Under the pieces are notes generated by a model. The model did no database searches, was not told the DNA's origin, and worked only from the letters and a program-made list of their open reading frames with translations. The translations under genes and the position numbers were made by a program. Positions 16,342-25,058 of a DNA stretch of 64,000 bases are shown one piece after another. The stretch is from Thalassospira sp. (GTDB taxonomy: Bacteria; Pseudomonadota; Alphaproteobacteria; Rhodospirillales; Thalassospiraceae): assembly GCF_002709775.1 (NCBI RefSeq), contig NZ_PAQR01000003.1:24512-88511 (forward strand). Reading direction: 5' to 3'. Position 1 is the stretch's first letter; each line of letters starts with the position of its first letter.

Positions 16342-17554
16342 TTATCTGGTGAGGAACGCCTGCCTACCCGGTGAGAATACGCTTGTCGATCTTGCCGTGG
16401 CGGATGGAAAAATTGTTGAAATTGCCCAGTCAATTGCGGGTGATGGACCAAGCTTTGATGCGAACGGCCAACTGATCAGCTGCGGTTTTGTCGAAAGCCA
16501 CATCCATCTTGATAAGGCCTGCATCCTTGATCGCGCCAAGAATGAGACCGGCACGCTGCAGGGCGCGATCAGTGCGGTCGCCAATGCCAAAAGCGGCTTT
16601 ACCGAGGATGACATCTACGCCCGTGGTGCCCGCGTCATTGAAAAAGCAATTACCGAGGGCACCAATGCGGTGCGCACCCATGTCGAAATTGATCCGGGCA
16701 TCGGTTTGGCCGGCTTTAATGCCATCAAGCGGCTCAAGGCTGATTATGCCTGGGCGATGGATATCGAGATTTGCGTGTTCCCGCAGGAAGGGCTGTTTAA
16801 CTATCCCGGAACCGAGGAACTCCTGCGCGAGGCGCTTGATAGCGGTGCCGATTTGCTGGGCGGTTGTCCTTATATGGATACCGATCCGAATGGGCAGATC
16901 CTGCGTCTGTTTGAAATGGCGCGCGACTATGATGTCGATCTGGATTTCCATCTGGATTTCGACCTTGATGCCAGCTGGCGCCATCTTGATGAAGTTGCCA
17001 AACAGTCCATCGCCTTTGGTTGGCAGGGGCGGGTGATGATCGGCCATGTGACCAAGCTGTCGGTCCTGCCGAAATCCGATCTTGAGGACACGATTTCCAT
17101 CATGCGTGATGCCGGGATCGGCTTGACCGTTCTACCGGCAACCGATCTTTTCCTGACCGGGCGCGATCATGTTCATTCCGTACCATGTGGTGTGGCGCCT
17201 GCCCACAAGTTGGCCGCACACGGTGTCTGCTGCACGATTGCGACCAATAATGTGCTGAACCCGTTTACGCCCTATGGCGATTGTTCACTGTCACGCATGG
17301 CAAACCTGTATGCCAATGTCAGTCAGCTCGCGACCGAGGCAGAGCTTGATAACTGCTTTGCCATGGTGTCTGACGCCCCGGCAAAACTTCTTGGCCGATC
17401 AAACAAGATCGCGGTCGGTGAAGCCGCAAGCTTCATCGTCCTGCCAGCCCACAGCCGGGCACAGGTGGTATCCGAAATCAGCCGCCCGATCTGGGGCATG
17501 AAAGACGGGCGGGTAACGTTTGAACACCCGGCCGCAAAGCTTATTCGGCCATAA
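16328..17554 (+). CDS. amidohydrolase-superfamily protein, cytosine deaminase/AtzC-like, altered active site
   Basis: A 408-residue TIM-barrel protein overlapping the end of the fused transporter gene by 14 bases. It keeps the HxH metal pair (His58/His60 in ESHIHLDKACI), the Gln of FPQEG (153), His208 and His240 (MIGHVTKL). At the place of the catalytic Glu in the HxDE motif of cytosine deaminase it has Phe (HLDF, residue 211). At the usual metal-binding Asp motif (HDD or TDN) it has Asn-Asn (ATNNVLNP, 307-308). It is therefore probably not a cytosine deaminase. It may hydrolyse a different cyclic amide or use the metal differently. Linkage to a sigma-54 importer suggests it processes the imported nitrogen compound. 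Confidence 0.85.
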   Translation: MRMLDYLVRNACLPGENTLVDLAVADGKIVEIAQSIAGDGPSFDANGQLISCGFVESHIHLDKACILDRAKNETGTLQGAISAVANAKSGFTEDDIYARGARVIEKAITEGTNAVRTHVEIDPGIGLAGFNAIKRLKADYAWAMDIEICVFPQEGLFNYPGTEELLREALDSGADLLGGCPYMDTDPNGQILRLFEMARDYDVDLDFHLDFDLDASWRHLDEVAKQSIAFGWQGRVMIGHVTKLSVLPKSDLEDTISIMRDAGIGLTVLPATDLFLTGRDHVHSVPCGVAPAHKLAAHGVCCTIATNNVLNPFTPYGDCSLSRMANLYANVSQLATEAELDNCFAMVSDAPAKLLGRSNKIAVGEAASFIVLPAHSRAQVVSEISRPIWGMKDGRVTFEHPAAKLIRP

Positions 17555-17568
17555 GTCAGACCAATGAA

Positions 17569-17598
17569 AAAGGGCAGCGTATGGGCTGCCCTTTTTTT
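17569..17598 (+). terminator. intrinsic terminator of the second LIV operon
   Basis: Stem AAGGGCAGC / GCTGCCCTT with a short loop (gtatgg) and seven T residues, 15 bases after the amidohydrolase stop. Confidence 0.88.
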
Positions 17599-17776
17599 GT
17601 ATGAGGTTTGTCGATCTGTTTATGCGGCACCGTACCCTGCTGTTTGTTCCGCTGTGCGTTGGCTTGTTACTCCGGGTGGGTGGAGTTGCGGCGATTTGAA
17701 CAGAACATAACCTGTGGTTTTTTAATTTGCATACGTGGTTTTACTGATGTATGCAGTCGCCCACAGCCCACGAGAA

Positions 17777-17818
17777 ACAAAAAAAGAAGGCCAGACAGCG
17801 GGGTTAGCTGAATGGCCT
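17777..17818 (-). terminator. intrinsic terminator of the DUF1127 gene
   Basis: On the minus strand, AAGGCCA and TGGCCTT arms flank a 19-base loop and run into CTTTTTTTG, about 50 bases after the DUF1127 stop. Confidence 0.7.
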
Positions 17819-17868
17819 TAAGGTATATCAGGTGTACGTAAAGGAGAGATATCAACGTTTGTAAGGGA

Positions 17869-18099
17869 TTAGCCTAGGCGTCCTCCCCGACAAACGAGTT
17901 CGATATCCTGGCGGTCAATCCCGATGTCATCGAGGATCGACTGAGGTGCATTGTGCAGAAACTGTGCATCGCGCTGAATCTTACGTTGCTTTGCCCAGTT
18001 TCTCCGCACTTGGACGAGCCAGCGCCAGATAATCGCGCCGGCAGAGGGTGCGTGATTGGCGTTGGCAATGGAGAGTTTGCTCGTGATTAATGCTGGCAT
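17869..18099 (-). CDS. DUF1127 domain protein
   Basis: A 76-residue basic protein. The last 45 residues (VRRNWAKQRKIQRDAQFL, then LDDIGIDRQDIELV) carry the DUF1127 pattern with its LDDIGI signature. Members are common in alphaproteobacteria and enterics (YjiS-like). Several in Rhizobiaceae bind RNA or affect phosphate and carbon traits, but no general activity is established. The gene is a single transcription unit with its own terminator, divergent from the Lrp-type gene at 18321. Confidence 0.82.
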   Translation of the reverse strand: MPALITSKLSIANANHAPSAGAIIWRWLVQVRRNWAKQRKIQRDAQFLHNAPQSILDDIGIDRQDIELVCRGGRLG

Positions 18100-18320
18100 T
18101 TTGCTAGCCCGTTTTTTCGTTTCATCCCTATAGGTCAGGGGGTATCGCTGACCTGATGAAACACTAGCGGTTTTAAATTGCGGGTTGTACGCGTTTTTAC
18201 GTAGTTTTTGCGTGATTTTCGCAATTATCGAGGGAAATTCAATTTCTCTTATCGTGCAAATAGTTCATTGTTGCGGGAACAATAAGGGACTATAGCGGGG
18301 AACTGGGGCCTTTCCTGAGA

Positions 18321-18749
18321 ATGGATAATTTTGATTTACGCCTGCTTGAATTATTGCAGGTAAACAGCCGCCAAACGGGGAATGAGTTGGCGGATAAGGT
18401 AGGATTGTCACCTGCAGCATGCCTGAGACGCGTACAAAGACTGCGTGAAACGGGTGTGATCGAACGTGACATCGCTGTCGTGTCGCCGAAGGTATTTGGT
18501 AAGCGCATGACGGTCATGGTCTTGTTGACGGTCGAGCGTGACCGTCCTGACCGATATGTTTTGATGCGCGAAGAATTCGCCGGGATGCCGGAAGTTCTGC
18601 AATGCCATCACGTGACGGGCGCGCATGATTTTATTTTGCGTGTCCAGGTCGCCGATATGGAAGAATATAGCGCTTTGGTTGAGAGGGTGTTTCACGCCCC
18701 GCATATCCGGCGTTATGAAAGTCTGGCGGTTTTGGGATCGCTGAAATGA
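18321..18749 (+). CDS. Lrp/AsnC family transcriptional regulator
   Basis: The 142-residue protein has an N-terminal helix-turn-helix (DLRLLELLQVNSRQTGNELA, then VGLSPAACLRRVQRLRETG) and a C-terminal RAM/effector domain (VLQCHHVTGAHDFILRVQV). Such proteins form octamers or dimers that sense amino acids. No target is evident: it faces a DUF1127 gene upstream and converges with the spermidine genes. It is a separate unit with a promoter gap of about 220 bases and its own terminator. Confidence 0.92.
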   Translation: MDNFDLRLLELLQVNSRQTGNELADKVGLSPAACLRRVQRLRETGVIERDIAVVSPKVFGKRMTVMVLLTVERDRPDRYVLMREEFAGMPEVLQCHHVTGAHDFILRVQVADMEEYSALVERVFHAPHIRRYESLAVLGSLK

Positions 18750-18750
18750 A

Positions 18751-18779
18751 AATGGCGGGCAAATTGCCCGCCATTTTTT
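18751..18779 (+). terminator. intrinsic terminator of the Lrp-type gene
   Basis: Perfect 10-base arms AATGGCGGGC / GCCCGCCATT with a 5-base loop and a T-run, starting 2 bases after the stop. A weaker T-run on the minus strand may let it also serve the convergent carboxyspermidine dehydrogenase gene. Confidence 0.9.
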
Positions 18780-18807
18780 GTAATGCGTGTCTGAGCTTCG
18801 AGCCGAC

Positions 18808-20049
18808 TTAGGAGAAGTCGAGTGCCCGGTCGCCATCGGCGTCCTTGATGCGGGTCGGAAGGCCCATACCGTTCAGCAGGTTCAGGAACGGTTTGGCTGG
18901 CAGGTCTTCGACGTTTGCCATCTTCTTCACATCCCATTCGCCGGTCGCAATCAGCATGGCCGCCGCAACTGGCGGCACGCCCGCGGTATAGGAAATGCCC
19001 TGGCTGCCGACCTCATTGTAGGCATCCTTATGGTCCGCCACGTTATAGATCAGGACTTCGGTTTCCTTGCCGTTCTTGGTGCCCTTGACCAGATCACCGA
19101 TGCAGGTCTTGCCGGTATAATCCGGTGCGAGCGAGCTCGGATCGGGCAGGCAGGCCTTAACAACCTTGAGCGGCACGACTTCAAGACCCTCGGCGGTGGT
19201 GACCGGTTTTTCAGACAGAAGGCCGATGTTTTTCAGAACTGTGAAGACATTGACGTAGTGATCGCCAAAGCCCATCCAGAAGCGGACATTGGGAACATCA
19301 AGGTTCTGGGAAAGCGAATGCACTTCGTCATGGCCGGTCATGAAGGTCTGGCTTTCGCCGACAACCGGCATGTCCCAGATCTTTTTGATCTCGAACATTT
19401 TGTTCGACTGCCACTTGCTGTCCTGCCAGGAATAAACCGTGCCGGTGAATTCGCGGAAGTTGATTTCCGGGTCAAAGTTGGTGGCGAAGTATTTGCCGTG
19501 GCTGCCGGCATTAATGTCGATGATGTCGATCGACTCAATCTTGTCGAAATAGTCCTCGACGGCCAGCTTGGCATAGGCGTTCACCACACCCGGGTCAAAG
19601 CCGACACCCAGAATCGCGGTCGTGCCAGCGGCTTCGCATTCCGCACGGCGTTTCCATTCATAGTTGGCATACCATGGCGGGTTCTCGCAGATTTTGTCCT
19701 GCTCTTCATGGATGGCGGTATCAAGATAGGCGACACCGGTTTTGATGCAGGCCGACATGACCGGCATGTTGATGAAGGCAGATCCGACATTGATGACGAT
19801 CTCGACGCCGGTTTTTTCGATCAGGGCCGCAGTTGCATCCACATCGGTGGCATCCAGTGCATGGCCTTCAAGAACGCCGGAGTTCTTGAGGTTTTTCTTT
19901 TCATGGATGCTGTCGATGATTGCCTGGCACTTCGATGCCGTACGTGATGCGATATGAATATCGCCAAGCACGTCGTTATGTTGTGCGCATTTATGTGCAA
20001 CGACCTGGGCGACGCCACCTGCGCCGATAATCAGAACATTCTTTTTCAT
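18808..20049 (-). CDS. carboxynorspermidine/carboxyspermidine dehydrogenase (saccharopine-dehydrogenase family)
   Basis: A 413-residue protein starting MKKNVLIIGAGGVAQVVAHK, an NAD(P)-binding Rossmann motif (GAGGVAQ), with the saccharopine dehydrogenase C-terminal domain (GVGFDPGVVNAYAKLA; GMGLPTRIKDADG). By family it condenses L-aspartate-semialdehyde with putrescine or diaminopropane to give carboxyspermidine or carboxynorspermidine. The decarboxylase gene nspC lies 80 bases upstream on the same strand, which settles the assignment over saccharopine dehydrogenase. The ATG at 20049 was chosen because the extra upstream codons precede the nucleotide-binding strand without conservation. Confidence 0.88.
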   Translation of the reverse strand: MKKNVLIIGAGGVAQVVAHKCAQHNDVLGDIHIASRTASKCQAIIDSIHEKKNLKNSGVLEGHALDATDVDATAALIEKTGVEIVINVGSAFINMPVMSACIKTGVAYLDTAIHEEQDKICENPPWYANYEWKRRAECEAAGTTAILGVGFDPGVVNAYAKLAVEDYFDKIESIDIIDINAGSHGKYFATNFDPEINFREFTGTVYSWQDSKWQSNKMFEIKKIWDMPVVGESQTFMTGHDEVHSLSQNLDVPNVRFWMGFGDHYVNVFTVLKNIGLLSEKPVTTAEGLEVVPLKVVKACLPDPSSLAPDYTGKTCIGDLVKGTKNGKETEVLIYNVADHKDAYNEVGSQGISYTAGVPPVAAAMLIATGEWDVKKMANVEDLPAKPFLNLLNGMGLPTRIKDADGDRALDFS

Positions 20050-20129
20050 GTCGGGCCAAAAACTCCCCTGTTTTGAGAGGTGGAGCACATCGTGCTCCGG
20101 TTCGCTATGAAAAGTGCCTTTTCGTATCC

Positions 20130-21227
20130 TTACGAAAGGCTCGAAACGTAGTCGTCAAAGGTGAACTCACGCACAACGCGCTCTGTTCCGTCGAGTTCCC
20201 GGATTACGATGGACGGCATGCCGACCCCGTTAAACCAGTTCTTTTTGACCATGGTGTAACCGGCCGCATCGTCGATGGAGATACGGTCGCCCACCTTGAT
20301 CTCGTTTTCGAAATCGAATTCGCCAAAGACATCACCCGCAAGGCAGGACTTGCCACAGATCATATAGTGATGATCGCCCTTGTTCGGCAGCACCTTGGCA
20401 TTTTCGCGATAGATCAGAAGATCAAGCATGTGTGCTTCGATCGAGCTATCAACGATGGCAAGGTTCTTGCCGTTAAACAGGGTATCGAGCACGGTGACCT
20501 CAAGGGTGGTGCTTTTCGTGATCGATGCTTCGCCGGGCTCAAGATAAACCTGTACGCCGAATTTCTCGGAAAACGCCTTGAGCCGCGCACAGAACTTATC
20601 AAGCGGGTAGTCATCGCCGGTGAAATGGATACCGCCGCCGAGGCTGACCCATTCCACACGCGATAGCAGCGATCCAAATTTTTCCTCGATATTGCCCAGC
20701 ATCTGATCAAACAGATCAAAGTCGGCATTTTCGCAGTTATTGTGGATCATGAAGCCCGAAATACGGTCCATTACTGCTTCGACCTTGGTGACGTCCCATT
20801 CACCGAGACGCGAGAACGGGCGGGCCGGATCAGCAAGATCAAAGCTTGAAGTTGAGACCTGCGGGTTCAGGCGCAAACCGCGCACAATGCCTGATGCCTG
20901 ATCGGCAAAGCGGGTCAGCTGGCTGATCGAGTTGAAGATGATCTTGTCGGCATTCTCAATGACCTCGGAAATCTCGTCATCGGAATAGGCGACACTATAG
21001 GCATGCGTTTCCTTGCCGAATTTCTGACGGCCCAGCTTGACCTCATGGAGCGAGGATGACGTCGTGCCATCCATATAGTCCGACATGAAGTCAAACACCG
21101 ACCAGGTCGCAAAGCATTTCAGCGCCAAAAGTGCTTTTGCACCAGAATGTTGGCGCACATATGCGATCTTTTCCATGTTGCGCAGCAGCTTGGACTTGTC
21201 GATCAGGTAATAGGGCGTTGCGGGCAT
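20130..21227 (-). CDS. nspC: carboxynorspermidine/carboxyspermidine decarboxylase
   Basis: A 365-residue PLP-dependent decarboxylase of the alanine-racemase fold (fold III). The PLP lysine is Lys37 in LLALKCFATW. The Gly-rich phosphate loop is WVSLGGGIHFTGDDYP, the C-terminal catalytic Cys region is MICGKSCLAGDVFGEF, and the end is MVKKNWFNGVG. It removes CO2 from carboxyspermidine to give spermidine, completing the S-adenosylmethionine-independent route begun by the dehydrogenase downstream. The length and the short N-terminus fit NspC rather than diaminopimelate decarboxylase. Confidence 0.93.
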   Translation of the reverse strand: MPATPYYLIDKSKLLRNMEKIAYVRQHSGAKALLALKCFATWSVFDFMSDYMDGTTSSSLHEVKLGRQKFGKETHAYSVAYSDDEISEVIENADKIIFNSISQLTRFADQASGIVRGLRLNPQVSTSSFDLADPARPFSRLGEWDVTKVEAVMDRISGFMIHNNCENADFDLFDQMLGNIEEKFGSLLSRVEWVSLGGGIHFTGDDYPLDKFCARLKAFSEKFGVQVYLEPGEASITKSTTLEVTVLDTLFNGKNLAIVDSSIEAHMLDLLIYRENAKVLPNKGDHHYMICGKSCLAGDVFGEFDFENEIKVGDRISIDDAAGYTMVKKNWFNGVGMPSIVIRELDGTERVVREFTFDDYVSSLS

Positions 21228-21783
21228 GGGCGGCTCTCTACAACTATGTCAGGGGAATGCGGATGAACTCGGAATGCGCGATCAGGCGTCTTTCGTTCCG
21301 GGTTTGGGCAAAATCACCATCAAGGTGGAAGGCAAGCGGCTTCTAGTGGTCAGCCTGGCGGTGCGTCATCCAGTAGACGGAGACAGATAAACTGTATTCA
21401 TTCATCAGATGCCTCCATCCTTCGGGTTGTTGCCAATGGCGCAGGCCATCATGTGTGGCGTGCGCGTGATCTTGCATGTTTGCCGCGTCCCAATAGCAGT
21501 GCGGGTGGGGACGGTCAATACTGCAATGTCGCCTTTATTAGGCGATTTTCGATATCTCTGCATGTTGTGGTTTCATGACGCTTTGATCAAGGGGCAATCG
21601 CATTGATTTTCCCGCGCGATTTACCCATCTGTTTATCACGGGCAGCGTGCAACACGTTGATGCCCTGCCCGAAAACGAGACCCGGATCGTGCGCTTTTTG
21701 GGGCCCGGTTGCGAAGGTGCCAATCAGTGCAGATATGGATCCGGCGATAGGATGTTAAGGATCAAACCTGACGGAGGAGCCCC
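21228..21783. other. 556-base stretch without a recognisable gene
   Basis: I see only short frames with no coding character, no tRNA and no clear terminator. The right end must carry the promoter of the VOC gene at 21784 (GGAGGAG ribosome site) and the left end that of nspC. It may hold a small RNA or decayed sequence. Confidence 0.5.
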
Positions 21784-22272
21784 ATGTCACCTGCACCTGT
21801 AAGTGTCGATCATCTTGCTTTTCCGACCCGCGACCTTGAAGCTACCGACCACTTTTATTCCAAGGTGGTGGGGGCAACACTGGTTCACGCGGAAAGTGGT
21901 TACAGGCCGTCCTGGAAAAGCGATTATTTGTTGATTACCTATGCGCTACCCGATGGCACGCGCCTGTCATTCTTTGACTGGCCGGCCGATACCGGGCCGT
22001 ACCCGGATGATCCGGAAATGCCCGATGATGTGTTTCATATTGGCTTGCGCTGTGCCGCCCCGCGCGATGTGATCGCCTGGCAAAACCATCTGTTCCAGCA
22101 CAAGGTCGTTTACCATAACGAGGATGATGGCAAATCCCGGCGGCTTTTCGTGCGTGATCCCAACGGTATCCGGTTTGAAATCTTTGCATCCGAACAGGCC
22201 CGATCAAACGACGATCACGAGGGCAATGCCCGGGCCGTCATTGGCGAGTGGCAAGGCGTTTCCAGTGCCTGA
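21784..22272 (+). CDS. VOC (glyoxalase/bleomycin-resistance) family protein
   Basis: The 162-residue protein has paired beta-alpha-beta-beta-beta modules. The first metal His is in VSVDHLAFPTRDLEATDHFY, the second segment is FHIGLRCAAPRDVIAWQ, and the C-terminal metal Glu is in DPNGIRFEIFASE. This layout fits single-domain VOC metalloenzymes such as glyoxalase I, dioxygenases or fosfomycin-resistance proteins. Substrate: unknown. It has a strong GGAGGAG ribosome site and converges with the LacI-type gene. Confidence 0.85.
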   Translation: MSPAPVSVDHLAFPTRDLEATDHFYSKVVGATLVHAESGYRPSWKSDYLLITYALPDGTRLSFFDWPADTGPYPDDPEMPDDVFHIGLRCAAPRDVIAWQNHLFQHKVVYHNEDDGKSRRLFVRDPNGIRFEIFASEQARSNDDHEGNARAVIGEWQGVSSA

Positions 22273-22295
22273 CGGGGTGGGTGGAAGCCTTGCCC

Positions 22296-23327
22296 CTATT
22301 TGGGGCAGGGGCCGCTGCTTTGGCGGATAATCAGTTCCGTCGGAATGATGCTTGGGCCGCTATCATCTGCTGCAAGCGGCAGCTTGGAACCCAGGCGTTC
22401 CAGCAAAAGCGCAATCGCCTGTTCACCCAGACGACGGCGCGGCTGGCGTACGGTGGTTATTGGCGGGTCATAGGCCGCGGCATGTGGAATATCGTCAAAG
22501 CCGACGACAGACAGGTCTTCGGGAATGCGAAGGCCCTGTTCCTTGGCCGCGACAATCACGCCAATCGCCATGCCGTCACTTGAGCAGAAAACAGCCGTCG
22601 GTCGGGTTTTCGGATCGGCTAGCAAGGCCCGCCCGGCGGTAATGCCGGAATCAATTGAAAAGTCGCCTGTGTAAATCAGATCGGGATCAACTGTGATCCC
22701 GGCGGTTTCTAGCGCGCGGCGATATCCGGCAATGCGATCAATGGTCAGGATGTTTTTGGCTGGACCGGCAACATGGGCAATCCGGTGGTGGCCAAGATCG
22801 GTCAGGTGCCTTGTTGCGACAAAGGCCGCCTCGTCATTATCAATGATCACAGTCGGGAGTGCGCAGCCCGGTATACGTTCGCAGGCAATTACCACCGGCG
22901 GGGTAGCATTGGCCGGCGCATTGGCAAGGGCAACGGGCAGGCGGCCATTCAGCAGGATCATGGCGTCGGCCTGATTGCTGCGCAGGTAGGCAGCATAGGT
23001 TGCCTCGCGCTCGGGATCATTTTGCGTATCACCGATCAGAACGTTATAGCCCGCCTGGCTGGCACCTTTTTCAATGCCCGACAGAATCGCCGAAAAGAAA
23101 GGGTTTCCGATGTCAGGGACGAGCAAAAGGATCATGCCCGAACGGTTCAGGCGCAGGTTCCGTGCCATGACATTGGCGGTATAGCCGGTCGCAGCGATCG
23201 CAGATTGCACTTTCTCACGGGTGTTTTCCGACACCACGTCAGGTTTGTGCAGTGCCCGGCTGACAGTGGCGATAGACACCCCTGCATGGCGGGCAACATC
23301 TTCAATCGTCGCGATTTTTTCACTCAT
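22296..23327 (-). CDS. LacI family transcriptional regulator of the sugar locus
   Basis: The 343-residue protein starts MSEKIATIEDVARHAGVS, followed by IATVSRALHKPDVV, the LacI helix-turn-helix plus hinge helix. A periplasmic-binding-like effector domain follows (ILLLVPDIGNPFFSAILSGI; STEL-type end PSIIPTELIIRQSS). The ATG at 23327 has AGGAAG 5 bases upstream; longer frames add non-conserved residues. It is divergent from the sugar ABC operon across DNA with two operator-like palindromes. It should repress that operon until its sugar, or a derivative, binds. Confidence 0.92.
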   Translation of the reverse strand: MSEKIATIEDVARHAGVSIATVSRALHKPDVVSENTREKVQSAIAATGYTANVMARNLRLNRSGMILLLVPDIGNPFFSAILSGIEKGASQAGYNVLIGDTQNDPEREATYAAYLRSNQADAMILLNGRLPVALANAPANATPPVVIACERIPGCALPTVIIDNDEAAFVATRHLTDLGHHRIAHVAGPAKNILTIDRIAGYRRALETAGITVDPDLIYTGDFSIDSGITAGRALLADPKTRPTAVFCSSDGMAIGVIVAAKEQGLRIPEDLSVVGFDDIPHAAAYDPPITTVRQPRRRLGEQAIALLLERLGSKLPLAADDSGPSIIPTELIIRQSSGPCPK

Positions 23328-23412
23328 GCTTCTTCCTACTTCGCTGGTCCCAACCTGTCCAGCGGCATTCATTATGTGCTCGTTAGGGGTGATTTTGGTC
23401 ACTTGAATGAAA

Positions 23413-23448
23413 ATGTAAAGGTTTACATTGTAAATGAAAACGTTTACA
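23413..23448. promoter_or_regulatory. two LacI-type operators between regulator and sugar operon
   Basis: ATGTAAA-GG-TTTACAT (23413-23428) is a perfect-arm inverted repeat. TGAAAACGTTTACA (23435-23448) matches the LacI-family pattern TGNAANCGNTTNCA at every fixed position. They lie 57 to 92 bases before the ATPase start and within about 90-120 bases of the regulator start, so they can control both directions. Confidence 0.82.
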
Positions 23449-23504
23449 GAGGACTCAACGAATGAGTTGATCGCAAAAAATGCGGCGCCAGGGAGGAACT
23501 ATCA

Positions 23505-25058
23505 ATGACGGATGCGGCCGTTCATGCCGTTAATCCCGGTCCCGACAGACCCGTACGTCTGTCCGGTCGGCAAATCAGCAAGTCATTCGGACCGGCACAG
23601 GTGCTTTTTGATGTGTCCATCGATCTGCACGCGGGCGAGGTCCATGCCCTTTTGGGTGAAAACGGTGCCGGTAAATCGACACTGGTGAAAATCCTGTCGG
23701 GCTATCATCAGCCGACCGGCGGCGAATTAGTCCTTGATAATGCATCAGTCTCTTTTGCCGATAGCGAAGCGGGCGAAAAGCACGGGGTCATCCTGATCCA
23801 TCAGGAGCTTAACCTTGCCGAACAGCTGACCGTTGAAGAAAACATCTTTCTGGGTCGTGAGATCAAACGTGGCTGGTTCCTCGATAAAGCGGCAATGCGG
23901 GCTGAAACAGCCAGGCTGATGGATCAGTTGCAATGTGACATTGATCCGCGCACGCGCATTCGCGATCTTCCGGTTTCTGATCGTCAGATGGTCGAAATCG
24001 CCAAGGCGCTTTCCAAAAAGGCCGATATCCTGATCCTTGATGAACCGACCGCAGTCCTGACCGGGCGCGAGGTTGATATCCTGTTTGATCAGATCAGACG
24101 TCTGCGCGAACAGGGTGTCGCGATCCTTTATATTTCCCACAAGCTTGATGAGATCAAAACGCTGGCCGACCGTGTGACCGTCCTGCGCGATGGCCGGCAC
24201 ATCGTCACCCAACCCGTCGCCGATCTTGAAAAGGATGACATGGCGCGTTTGATGGTGGGCCGCGATATCCGCCAGATGTTCCCCGAACGTGCGGTGCCTG
24301 ATCATGCTGATGTTGTGCTGTCGGTGCGCGGACTTTCGGTTACGGGTGCTGTGCGCGATGCCAGTTTTGACCTTCGGCGTGGAGAAGTTCTGGGCTTTGC
24401 CGGCATTGTTGGTGCCGGGCGCACTGCATTGATGGAAGCCATCATCGGATTGCGTGATCGTGAAAGTGGCGAGATCGCGCGCAATGGCGCGCCGGTCAGT
24501 ATCCGAAGTCTGCAGGATGCGAAGAAGTGCGGCATTGCCTATCTGACCAAGGATCGCAAGGGCAGCGGGTTGTTGCTCAATATGGATATGAGGCCCAACC
24601 TGACTTTGCTCGCGCTTGAAAAGTTTGGCCGTATTCTGATTGACCGCAAGGCCGAGGAAGCCGCCCTTGAAAAGGCCATCGAGGCATTTGATATCCGCGC
24701 AGCCGATCCCAAGACCAAGGTCGGGGATTTTTCCGGCGGTAACCAGCAGAAGCTTTTGCTGGCCAAGGTCATGGAAACCGACCCGGATATTGTGATCATC
24801 GACGAGCCGACACGTGGCATTGATATCGGCACCAAAAGCCAGATTTACCATTTCATCGGCGATCTTACCAATCGCGGAAAATCCGTCATCCTCCTGTCGT
24901 CGGAAATGCCCGAAATGCTTGGCCTGTCAGACCGTATCGCGGTGATGGCAGCCGGCCACATTACCGGCATCCTCGAAGGAAACGACCGCAATGAACATGA
25001 AATCATGCGGCACGCGACAGGAATTTCAGGCAAGCAGGGAGTGTCTGTTCATGAGTAG
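23505..25058 (+). CDS. sugar ABC transporter ATPase, two-domain (RbsA/XylG type)
   Basis: A 517-residue tandem ATPase. The first domain has Walker [10 protein letters not shown], signature [13 protein letters not shown] and Walker [13 protein letters not shown]. The second has the degenerate P-loop [10 protein letters not shown], an active-type signature [14 protein letters not shown] and [16 protein letters not shown]. This asymmetry is normal in the RbsA/MglA/XylG group for monosaccharide import. The next gene overlaps it by 8 bases. The permease, binding protein and two catabolic enzymes follow on the same strand. Confidence 0.93.
   Translation: MTDAAVHAVNPGPDRPVRLSGRQISKSFGPAQVLFDVSIDLHAGEVHALLGENGAGKSTLVKILSGYHQPTGGELVLDNASVSFADSEAGEKHGVILIHQELNLAEQLTVEENIFLGREIKRGWFLDKAAMRAETARLMDQLQCDIDPRTRIRDLPVSDRQMVEIAKALSKKADILILDEPTAVLTGREVDILFDQIRRLREQGVAILYISHKLDEIKTLADRVTVLRDGRHIVTQPVADLEKDDMARLMVGRDIRQMFPERAVPDHADVVLSVRGLSVTGAVRDASFDLRRGEVLGFAGIVGAGRTALMEAIIGLRDRESGEIARNGAPVSIRSLQDAKKCGIAYLTKDRKGSGLLLNMDMRPNLTLLALEKFGRILIDRKAEEAALEKAIEAFDIRAADPKTKVGDFSGGNQQKLLLAKVMETDPDIVIIDEPTRGIDIGTKSQIYHFIGDLTNRGKSVILLSSEMPEMLGLSDRIAVMAAGHITGILEGNDRNEHEIMRHATGISGKQGVSVHE

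Noticed and set aside
16328..17554. Assignment of the amidohydrolase as cytosine deaminase (codA)
   Set aside because: The catalytic Glu and the Asp motif are replaced by Phe and Asn, so the name would be misleading.
17608..17811. 67-codon frame with several cysteines in the gap after the amidohydrolase
   Set aside because: It has no ribosome site or conserved pattern, overlaps the terminator of the DUF1127 gene on the other strand, and its composition looks random.
21409..21723. Short frames on both strands in the 556-base gap before the VOC gene
   Set aside because: No ribosome sites, no hydrophobic or domain pattern, and the frames overlap each other.
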